Shown here: in pieces, positions 48,898-57,470 of the stretch
How positions within the stretch are numbered: the first letter of the stretch is position 1
How the letters are laid out: every line of letters starts with the position of its first letter
Source: Tetracentron sinense
Taxonomy: Eukaryota; Streptophyta; Magnoliopsida; Trochodendrales; Trochodendraceae
DNA length: 64,000 nt
Assembly: GCA_015143295.1 (NCBI GenBank)
Contig: CM026560.1
Span: 4,032,501 to 4,096,500 of the forward strand
Direction: 5' to 3'
Notes under the pieces: model-generated
What the model was told of the DNA's origin: nothing
Seen by the model: the letters and a program-made list of their open reading frames with translations, nothing else
Databases searched by the model: none
Program-made: the position numbers and the translations under genes

Positions 48898-49665
48898 TTA
48901 GACTGGCATAGGAGGAGGTTCAGTCATATTCCAACTTTCTGGAAACTCGATATCTTCCCAATTAATTAATCTTGGTTGAATCTCATTATCTGGATGACCA
49001 TAAATGATCTCACTAAACTTGTTATCTCTATTGAAATGATGGATTGCTCTAGGATTTAAAGTAGTATTCATGACCTTGTAATTTATTCTATAAACCAAAA
49101 CTAAGGGCCTGGATCCTGGAAGCATATTTATGCCTTTAGTATGGACATTTAAAGTTAAAGCTTCTAAGATATGGGGATCACGTAAATCTAAAGAAAAATC
49201 TGGATAACAATTAAAGTATATTGGACCTTGTGCAGTACTAGTCTGGATGGCTCTTAAGAGGCTATTTGAAAAGTTTAAGAACCTACAATCTCTAAGACAT
49301 AGTAAAATAGAACTATTAATTCCTAATCTGGTAAGTAGCTTGGCCGCCACCTGTATCATGCCAAAATGAATAAAGTTGTATTTTTTCTTAATTTTATCTA
49401 TAGTATCTTTATCTAATAATTTATAAGTATTATAAGTATGATTTTTAAGAGGTAAAGTACGCTCAACTGTTTTGATAGAGTATGAAGAGAATAGTTTAAA
49501 TGTACCTAGTCTGTAGATTTCTTCTACTGCTACCTTAGGTATATTCCAATTATTTAACTCCGATTCACTATTCATAAACATGTGTTCTTCGTTATTCATT
49601 ATATTATCTTGACTGTTGACTTCTCGAGAGGACATGCTTCTGAGGATTAGATGATGATTCATCAT
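48898..49665 (-). CDS. 30K-type movement protein, intact copy
   Basis: 255 codons, starting MMNHHLILRSMSSREV; a second Met ten residues on is another possible start. Blocks seen: the FKLFSSYSIKTVERTLPL lead, a Lys-rich hydrophilic stretch, then HFGMIQVAAK and LLCLRDCRF, a conserved core typical of caulimovirid movement proteins. These proteins bind nucleic acid and modify plasmodesmata so a virus can spread between cells. The ORF is open throughout, unlike its twin at 55618-56325, although upstream it is joined to an inverted leader and not to a normal one. Whether it is transcribed cannot be told from sequence. Confidence 0.75.
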   Translation of the reverse strand: MMNHHLILRSMSSREVNSQDNIMNNEEHMFMNSESELNNWNIPKVAVEEIYRLGTFKLFSSYSIKTVERTLPLKNHTYNTYKLLDKDTIDKIKKKYNFIHFGMIQVAAKLLTRLGINSSILLCLRDCRFLNFSNSLLRAIQTSTAQGPIYFNCYPDFSLDLRDPHILEALTLNVHTKGINMLPGSRPLVLVYRINYKVMNTTLNPRAIHHFNRDNKFSEIIYGHPDNEIQPRLINWEDIEFPESWNMTEPPPMPV

Positions 49666-49690
49666 ACACTGTAGTACACTGAAGAATTTC

Positions 49691-50700
49691 TAGAGTCTCC
49701 TACTGTTCACCTTTTGACTTCCAAAAGTTACTTTTCAAGTTCATTTAGTTCAGATTCACTAGGCGGTAACCTGTCTTCTTAGTTCATTGATTATCTTATC
49801 CTGGGTGTTAATGGTATCAGAACCCTATAGAAAGGTGTGGTAGGTGTTGTGTAGTCGGACCGCTGTAGTATTGACCGGAGTTGGTGGTTAAGACAATCAA
49901 TGAACTAAGAAGACAGGTTACCGCCTAGTGAATCTAAACTAAATGAACTTGAAAGATACACTAACATAGCAGCATGAGAGAAAGAGCTACATCCTAGAGT
50001 ACATTTAAACTATCAAGTGTTTAGTTACTAATGAGAAAACAAAACATCAACAATATATTTATTAAGAACTTAAATTCATAAACAGTAAAAACTGAACGCT
50101 TAAACAGTGGACAATCAGTACATTAAACTGAGATGGTTGATCCAACGCTCTAAATATCCAGTGTGGATACCCGAGGCTTACACCGATCTATTCAGTTATA
50201 CTGATGTGCAGTGAACATAAAACTATTACAATAAATAAAAACTTACAACTGGAGAGAACTCAGGACTGAAGGACTGAGGATTGAGGACAAGGATGATTAC
50301 AGAAGAGGAAGAGAAGATAGGAGAAGAGGTTGCATACGAGAGTTAGAAGAAAGGCTAACTTCGGTCTGCTTATAATGGACAAGGCACATGCCTTAAATAA
50401 AACAATAAAAAGTAAATTACTTGATTACATCTGAACGAATCTCTGACAAAGGTAAAGTAAATCTTGAACTTTGAATTCTTGAATTCTGAAATGCCTTGAA
50501 CTCTTGAATGCTATCTTGAACGAATAATAAAAGCTGCCTTGATATCTGGAGTGTTCTGAATACTGGAGAAAGGAGATTCCTTTCGGTAACTTTAGCTGGA
50601 AGGTAAATACTTTAACCCTGGTAACATGTCTTGAACTGTAGAACCGAATCTTGAAAAGTAACTTCTGGAAGTCAAAAGGTGAACAGTAGGAGACTGTAGC
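49691..50700 (-). other. Non-coding block with promoter-like sequence and inverted leader copy
   Basis: 50700-49954 is non-coding and matches the right-hand leader (56797-56650) near its end (50030-49890). A TATTTAAGG motif at about 50391-50399 could be a TATA box. 49735-49799 and 49890-49953 are inverted copies of each other, with a 90-base loop holding TGGTATCAGAAC (49812-49823), a primer-site copy in the opposite direction. 49695-49734 is an inverted copy of 50650-50695. The block is therefore rearranged. Confidence 0.75.
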
Positions 50701-50883
50701 TTCTTTTGACCATTAATCTAAAAGAACATTATCTGAATCATGGAGATCAGGATCAAAGATTGTTTCCCCATGACTATCATCATCTGAATCTGAAGTGAGA
50801 TAGTGCCATCCATCCGTAGTGAATGATGAAAATTTGTCATCATTGTCTTCATCAAATATAGACTTTAATTCTTCTTTTACATG

Positions 50884-51309
50884 TTAGGAAGCACCAATGG
50901 TTCCTTGATAAATTTGTTGGATGATAGGATGGTGAGCATTATATTTTGGAGCTCCCTTAATAATAATTCTACCTGTATCTGTAATAATATTCCAAGCACT
51001 TCTTCGGAGATGATGTTGGATCCAAAAAAATCCTGAAATTTTTCTGGCAATAATGTCTCTATAATCAAACTGATTCTTGCTTCTGGACTGAGGTTTGATA
51101 AGAAATCCCGGGTACTCAGAGTGAACAAAAATTAGGTGATGAGTTGGGTAAAATTCTTTATCAACCCATTCGGGACAAGTACTAATAACTTCTAGATGAA
51201 GAAAATTATCAGCAAAAAATATTCTCTGGAAATTGCATGCTTGAATAATACATTGAGGAAAACCGACTAAATCATCTGGATTGTAAGATTGGATACCAAC
51301 AGTAAACAC
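50884..51309 (-). CDS. Unrecognised ORF downstream of the protease
   Basis: 141 codons, starting MFTVGIQSYNPDD and containing HLEVISTCPEWVDKEFYP and ISGFFWIQHHLRRSAW. I know no family for it. It sits where a pararetrovirus would have reverse transcriptase, yet shows none of the expected blocks (no xxDD box). It may be the C-terminal part of the protease ORF, since similar-style sequence fills the short gap between them. The strongly patterned aromatic and charged composition suggests a real protein. Confidence 0.5.
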   Translation of the reverse strand: MFTVGIQSYNPDDLVGFPQCIIQACNFQRIFFADNFLHLEVISTCPEWVDKEFYPTHHLIFVHSEYPGFLIKPQSRSKNQFDYRDIIARKISGFFWIQHHLRRSAWNIITDTGRIIIKGAPKYNAHHPIIQQIYQGTIGAS

Positions 51310-51385
51310 ATTTTCAAATAACCAAATTTTTGTTCTTGAGGAACGGATTTTCGAATAATAGCAAAATTATAAGGATGAACATGGA

Positions 51386-52290
51386 CTAACTGTAATCCTG
51401 GACTACAATAAGTATCAGCTTCAAAAGCTGCAAAGTGGCTAACCATTTGGATTGAGTAGAAGGAATTGTGAGATCTATCTTTTGACGAATTTCTGGAGGC
51501 AATTTATCAATAGCTTCTGTTAATTTAAAACGAATAGATTTTAACATTCCGAAATATGGATGTAACTTTCTTGGATCTGGAGTAGGATCTAATGGTTTAG
51601 AAGTCTCAGGAGGAGGTAAAGGAGATAAAAAGGAAGATGAAAGAAATGGTCTGGAAACTTGGAAATGGTAACATAAAGTTTGAATGGTTTTGGAGAGATG
51701 TTTTTCAGATTTCATGAGTTTGGAAAACCATAAATGATCTATAAGACAACCTTCACGCGGATTGAGATTGGTTAAAGGAAAAGGATAAACATACTTTTGG
51801 TTTTTTACAGCTTGAAGAGAAATTTCTCCAAAACGTTGATCAGTCATCTGCAAAAAAGAGGAATCTAGAATCTTGGATGAAGAAGTAGATGAGATATTAT
51901 CTTGGATAAATAAACCATTAATTGCTGGAAAGTCGGATAAATCACGACTACTGAAATCTAATCGAATAAATTCAAATAATAAGTCTTGATCGAGAAATCT
52001 AGAATATATTCCTATATTATCTATTCTGGAAATTGGTTGAATTAAATTAAGAAAGGGAATTCCTAATATTAATTCTTGCCTTAAATCTTTAACTAATAAA
52101 AATGATTGCTTGATGTGAATATCTTGATTAATGATAAAAGCATCGGAAATCTGAAATCTGATATTTAACGGCATACTATTCGCAGTTAAAACAATTTCTT
52201 TTGTTGGTTCAAAAAATCTGGAAGGAACTAAACTTTCTCTGATACAATTTGTTTCAGATCCTGAATCTATTAAAGCAATGACTTTTAGAG
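51386..52290 (-). pseudogene. Retroviral-type aspartic protease region
   Basis: The active-site Asp-Ser-Gly-Ser is encoded at about 52267-52256, in the same frame as the downstream open stretch (52174-51386). A hydrophobic ILGIPFLNLI block near 52080-52050 corresponds to the ILG segment before the flap end of such proteases. About 200 further codons follow with no recognised domain. The frame differs from that of the coat/Gag ORF upstream, so either a frameshift signal or decay separates them. Confidence 0.7.
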
Positions 52291-52388
52291 TATAACTATT
52301 CTGGATAATAACTGTAACATAGATTTGCCATTTCTGATGATAATGAATAGACCTTAAATCTAAATGACTGGTTTCTGTATTTTCTGGA

Positions 52389-53906
52389 CTATCTATCCTT
52401 ATACTTGACTCTGGAAATCCTATATCTGGAGATATATTTTGAAGAGTTATTATTTTGAAGAGTTATAATTTGTGTTTGCAAATTATTAATCTGAACTATT
52501 AACTCTTTCTTTTCTTTAAATAAAATATTTCGAAGATCTTGGATTTCTAATTGAAGATTTTGTAAAGTTAATTCTTTGGGAATTTCTAGAATACTTAATC
52601 TTTCAAATATATTTTTTAAACCAAAAGAATTATCTAGAGGAATTTGGACTTTAGGACTGCTATGTAAAGAATCCCTATATTTTGTTATTAATAATTTTTT
52701 AATATCTTTATCATTGACTTGTTCTATGATATCTAATAAAAAATCTGATTCTTTAGTTAAAGTCTCGATATAGCTAGGAGTCTTAGTACAAGATGGACAA
52801 GAACAATTCTTGATACAAACTTGTTCTGAAGAAGATGAAGTGTGATATTCTGAATCGGACGACTCTAAGTATTCTTCAATTTGATCTGGAGATTCTTTAA
52901 TTAAGTCTGGATCTTGATCGTTGATCAAGAGAGTAGACAAAACATTCTTGATTTGATCTGTAGCATCTAATTCATTAATCTTCTTTTGTAACCAACAGTT
53001 ACTAGAGAAATGTCCTATCTTTCCACATTTAAAACAAGTAGGAGGTTTAGAACTAGTGGAGGAATCTTTTTGAGAAGGTTTCTTGGAAGATTTCCTACGA
53101 ACTATTTTATCTTTGGAATGAGTGGGTTTTTCTTTTTCTTTTTCTTTATCTCTATGGTGGGTCCTACGCCATGAGCTTTGGATTCTTTTCTTATAAACTA
53201 CTGCTTTCTTTTTTCTAACTGATGGAGGAGTAGGCAACTTGGAATAACCAAATTGACTACAGAATGAACCTAATTCTTTATGACACATGTCACGTTCTTT
53301 TTTAATCTGTTGTTGCATTTTGAAGTTCCCGCAATAAGCAATTCCTTCATTCTGGATTAAAGCAATAATATCACCATAAGTTAATAAGTCATATGGAATA
53401 TTTCCATTATGCTTTTCCGTAATCTTAGTTTTAATAATTTCTGAAAATATCCTAGGAAGACCTGAGATAAATCTTTCTTTCCAAAAGGGTTGGTTGCAAT
53501 CAGTTCTGATCATAACCTTGGATAATAAAATATCTTTATACCATCTAAAATCTGAAAGCTGTTTACAAGAGAGATTACTAAGTAAATCAGCCGACCTATC
53601 TTTGAACATGGAAGGATCACCTAATCAATGTTTGTAAATGGAAAATAGGAGATTAGCTACTGCATCTTGTATTTGTTGACCATTAGCATCTAATATGTGA
53701 GTACCACAAGCATTTTTCTTATAAGCACGAAGAATAATTCTTCTTGTTTCAAATGTGAGACAATTATCCCACCAACCTTTAAGTTGACTTGTAAATCCTG
53801 CAACTAAGGATTGAGCAATAGCATGATCTGGAATGTTGTTGACTTGGTAAGCATTGCTAACCATAGTCATTTCTTGAAGCCTATTTAGAATCTGTTGTTC
53901 TGACAT
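52389..53906 (-). pseudogene. Coat/Gag-like protein with zinc knuckle, one in-frame stop
   Basis: Two open parts in the same frame (53906-53625 and 53609-52389) are divided by a single TGA. The first has a WWDN-containing core near 53755. The second has a Lys/Arg-rich tract (about 53170-53060) followed by CFKCGKIGHFSSNC (about 53036-52995), then an acidic Ser-rich stretch and a Cys cluster CIKNCSCPSC. Basic tract plus CCHC knuckle is the layout of caulimovirid coat proteins, which package the genome. Confidence 0.75.
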
Positions 53907-54092
53907 ACCATCAATATTCCATTCGTAGATGGTACTACTCTTATAAGAATTCTGGCTATAAGGATGTAATTCTTCAAATTACATATCTGAAAAAGTAGGT
54001 CTAGAATAGTAATTTATAGTATGGGAAGAAGAAGGTTGATCTCATTCTACTTTGTTTAAACTGGTAATTTGATTATTAGATTTGAAAGGAAT

Positions 54093-54542
54093 TTATGGGC
54101 TAAAAGCTTGTTCTATTCTAACTATTTCATTTTCATTTTCTGAATTACCTAATTCTAAAGGACAAATAGATAGAGAATCTAATTGTGGAATTTTAACTAT
54201 TTCTAAAGGACAAGCAGATGAAGCATCACCTGGTTGAGGAGTGTCTGAAACTTTTTTATTTATGACTGTACTTACATCAAGTTCTAATTCTTTAAGTCTA
54301 ATATCTAGTCTGGTTAAAAGAGCGGCTTTAGATAGCTCTTTACTGTGTTCTTTAGGGATCTCATATGGACTAAATAATGGAGTATCATCTTGTTTGGAGA
54401 AAGTAACTGGAATATCATAATTTTTACTGGAACTTTCTGGAGCTTGATGAATTATGGGTTCTGTAGCTACAATATGTTCTACCCTAGTCAATTGTTCTCC
54501 GAAGGTTTTAAGATGGAGATTAGTATAATTATTTTGTTCCAT
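54093..54542 (-). CDS. Small ORF upstream of the coat-like gene
   Basis: 149 codons, starting MEQNNYTNLHLKTFGEQLTR; heptad-like LTRLDIRLKELELDVS in the middle suggests a short coiled coil, followed by two near-repeats ending CPLE. It overlaps the end of the next upstream ORF by 55 bases in another frame. Function unknown; it could be a virion-associated-type protein or simply the N-terminal part of the coat polyprotein. Confidence 0.4.
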   Translation of the reverse strand: MEQNNYTNLHLKTFGEQLTRVEHIVATEPIIHQAPESSSKNYDIPVTFSKQDDTPLFSPYEIPKEHSKELSKAALLTRLDIRLKELELDVSTVINKKVSDTPQPGDASSACPLEIVKIPQLDSLSICPLELGNSENENEIVRIEQAFSP

Positions 54543-55294
54543 AATTCTTTAATATCTGTAGAATCAAATGGTTCTTTTTCATCTTTTTCTTTAAGGGGAG
54601 CACAAGCTAAAAATTTATCATTACCTAAAGGAAGTTTTATCTTATTAAATGGAGGATGAATGGTTTGTGTCTTAGTGCTACGTTCATTATCTAAAATCCA
54701 AGTAGTCTTGCTAGTGGTAGTAGCATTCACACTAATGTAATTATTAACTATCTTAGTAGAGGGAACATAATCATAAGCATTTTGGATTATTTTATCATAG
54801 AATTCTTTATTTTTCTTAGCTATTGTTTCACTGCAATTTCTACATTGTAAATAATAACCTATGGAATAACATTCTTTACAATTTGGGAGATAGATCTTAG
54901 GTGGAGTAATATTATAATCTATAGGTTTACTATTATAAGCAGAAGGGAATCTGGAAAGATCGATATTATTACTTTTGCTATAATGACCCGTAAACCATGG
55001 AAATAAGGTAAGATGCTTTCTTGTTTCTTTAATATCTTTTAAATATTCTTGCATGATTATGTTTACCTTTGCTTTACTAAAGTTGTCTAATAACCAAAGT
55101 CTTTTACTTTTATTGATTGAAAGATTTAAATCTTTTTCTAACTTATCATAGTCTATCTTGTATTCTGTTGTGATCTCTAACATATTACACGTGTAAACAT
55201 TAGGTGGATTTATATCTGACTGTGTTGGAGATGGACAAGATTTTGGAGTAATATCTGGACTATTCGTATTCTGGAAGTTATCACTATGTTCCAT
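54488..55294 (-). CDS. ORF with paired CxxC motifs between movement and coat genes
   Basis: 268 codons, starting MEHSDNFQNTNSPDITPK. Landmarks: LTLFPWFTGHYSKS, then CKECYSIGYYLQCRNC (two CxxC pairs, about 54885-54840), a possible zinc ribbon. It is intact. I do not recognise a named family. Its place directly after the movement protein and before the coat protein suggests a structural or polyprotein N-terminal role. Confidence 0.5.
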   Translation of the reverse strand: MEHSDNFQNTNSPDITPKSCPSPTQSDINPPNVYTCNMLEITTEYKIDYDKLEKDLNLSINKSKRLWLLDNFSKAKVNIIMQEYLKDIKETRKHLTLFPWFTGHYSKSNNIDLSRFPSAYNSKPIDYNITPPKIYLPNCKECYSIGYYLQCRNCSETIAKKNKEFYDKIIQNAYDYVPSTKIVNNYISVNATTTSKTTWILDNERSTKTQTIHPPFNKIKLPLGNDKFLACAPLKEKDEKEPFDSTDIKELWNKIIILISILKPSENN

Positions 55295-55617
55295 ATAATA
55301 CGGTTCTGGAATAGGAGAATTTCTAACTCCTTCTAAATTGGTATTATGGAAAACCTGTTCAAGTGAAGACCTGACTGGTTGAGTATGAATGTAATCTGGA
55401 AGAGATGTATTTGTGGAAGTCTGTAAATTATCTTGAGTATATAGCGGAAGTCTTGAAGTATTTTCTAAATGGATTGTACTTGTACTAGGTATACTAGAAC
55501 AAGAAAATCTAGGGGTATATTACCTGAAATGTAATGAGAGTCTGGAAGGTATTCTGTAAGAAAGATTCCTAATTAATCTGGGGAATATTATCTCTATATT
55601 ACCTTTTTCATGATCAA

Positions 55618-56325
55618 TTATCTGGCTTGGTTCTTGGACTGGCATAGGAGGAGGTTAGTCATATTGACTAAATTCCAATTTTCTGGAAACTCAATATCTT
55701 CCCAATTAATTAATCTTGGTTGAATCTCATTATCTGGATGACCATAAATGATCTCACTAAACTTGTTATCTCTATTAAAATGATGGATTGCTCTAGGATT
55801 TAAAGTAGTATTCATGACCTTGTAATTTATTCTATAAACCAAAACTAAGGGTCTGGATCCTGGAAGCATATTTATGCCTTTAGTATGAACATTTAAAGTT
55901 AAAGCTTCTAAGATATGGGGATCACGTAAATCTAAAGAAAAATCTGGATAACAATTAAAGTATATTGGACCTTGTGCAGTACTAGTCTGGATGGCTTCTA
56001 AGAGGCTATTTGAAAAGTTTAAGAACCTACAATCTCTAAGACATAGTAAAATAGAACTATTAATACATAATCTGGTAAGTGGCTTGGCTGCCACCTGTAT
56101 CATGCCAAAATGAATAAAGTTATATTTTTTCTTAATTTTATCTTTAGTATCTTTATCTAATAATTTATAAGTATTATAAGTATGATTTTTAAGAGGTAAA
56201 GTACGCTCAACTGTTTTGATAGAGTATGAGGAGAATAGTTTAAATGTACTTAGTCTGTAGATTTCTTCTACTGCTACCTTAGGTATATTCCAATTATTTA
56301 ACTCGGATTCACTGTTCACAAACAT
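55618..56325 (-). pseudogene. 30K-type movement protein, broken copy
   Basis: Same protein as 48898-49665, but the N-terminal part is cut off by a stop created near 56329 (TTATTC where the intact copy has TTCTTC on the + strand). The last residues are changed by a frame change near 55655. Internal sequence is about 95% the same by eye. This copy is preceded by the properly oriented primer site and leader. Confidence 0.75.
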
Positions 56326-56629
56326 GTGTTATTCGCTATTCATTATATTATCTTGACTGTTGACTTCTCGAGAGGACATGCTTCTGGTGAATAGATGATG
56401 ATTCATCATACACTGTAGTACACTGAAGAATTTCTAGATGGGCTAAGTTTCTCGCAGTATGTAGATTCAGCAATCTGGCCAAAAGTGACTTACAGCGGCT
56501 AACGGCTCACACCACGGCCTCATAGCCTACTGCACTACACCAAAGCTTATCCACTTTCTGCATAACCACCAACTCCGGTCAATACTACAGCGGTCCGACT
56601 ACACAACACCTACCACACCCTTCTACAGG

Positions 56630-56641
56630 GCTCTGATACCA
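56630..56641 (-). other. Primer-binding site of the virus-like element
   Basis: On the reverse strand TGGTATCAGAGC, exact match to the plant initiator tRNA-Met site used by caulimovirids and many LTR elements. Confidence 0.85.
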
Positions 56642-56821
56642 TTAACACCCAGGATAAGACAATCAATGAACTAAGAAGACAGGTTACCGCCTAGTAAATC
56701 TAAACTAAATGAACTTGAAAGATACATTAATATAGCAGCATGAGAGAAATAGCTACATCTTAGAGTACATTTAAACCATCAAGTGTTTAGTTACTCAGGG
56801 CTCTAATACAGGTAGGTGTTG

Positions 56822-56841
56822 TATATATATATATATATATA
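56822..56841. repeat. (TA)n tract at the right edge of the virus-like element
   Basis: Ten TA units directly follow the last recognisable piece of the element. Confidence 0.9.
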
Positions 56842-57110
56842 GGTACTTTGTAGGTTATATTGCAACTGGAAAGTGTCCATCGGTAATTATTGAACTATAT
56901 TTCGACTGCAATGTTCTGTCGCTATAAACCAATTTATTATTGTTTATAATAGTTTGATAAAAAAATATGTAGCGTATGAGTTGCCTTTGTAGTGATAAAA
57001 ATAGATCATTCAATATTTAGTTGGTTATATTGCGATGGTAGTAAGTCCGTTAGTACTTATTGAACTATATTGTGATGGAAAATTATATAAATTACCGTCA
57101 CTAAAAATCA

Positions 57111-57470
57111 AAGGGTTCCTTTCGTGCGAAAAACCATTTCTCCTTCTTTGTTCCTGCTGAAACCAATCCTCTCCACCTCTGCTGCCATTTAAACTCCGGT
57201 AACCCTCTTTGCTAACACTCACTCACTCACTCACTCACTCACTCACTCTCTCTCTCTCCTCTTTCTGCTCTCTCTCTATCTCTTTCACTCACTCACTCTC
57301 TCCTTCTTTGTCTGTTGTTAGATTTAGGTTAATTTGTTGTTAGTTGTTAATCAACAACAAATAATTTTTTTAGAAATTACTCTTCCCCATTATTGTTGAT
57401 GATTTTCTAATAAAAATTGTTTCCTATGTGCATTGAGTTTCTATTTGGAAATCTATTTAAAGATTGGCCA
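57111..57470. other. Spacer with (ACTC)n and (TC)n microsatellites
   Basis: ACTC tetranucleotides run from 57217 into TC dinucleotides to about 57260. The sequence before it is pyrimidine-rich and resembles a 5' UTR, but no gene follows that I can identify. Confidence 0.55.

Larger units (their letters stand above)
48674..56821 (-). mobile_element. Endogenous caulimovirid-like element without visible reverse transcriptase
   Basis: Reverse-strand order from 56821 down: leader with primer site (56641-56630), movement protein (broken), ORF with paired CxxC, small coiled region, coat/Gag-like protein with zinc knuckle, aspartic protease, an unrecognised ORF, a non-coding block, then a second movement protein copy. 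Sequence 48674-49690 repeats 55409-56430 in the same direction. (TA)n tracts bound both sides. Plant pararetroviruses use the same primer site and have 30K movement proteins. Order and protein style suggest a relative of endogenous Caulimoviridae, but the polymerase is absent. All ORFs except one movement protein copy and the CxxC ORF show breaks. Confidence 0.75.
48351..56993. mobile_element. Possible CACTA-type element split by the virus-like element
   Basis: The left end CACTACAAAAAAGG followed by TTTTAGCG repeats is typical of plant CACTA elements. To the right, 56850-57110 continues similar sequence (ATTGCGATGG, ACCAATTTATTA, TTTATAATAG), and TTTGTAGTG at 56985-56993 could be the other end. 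Matching target duplications were not found, so the right boundary is uncertain (it may extend to about 57110). Confidence 0.45.
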
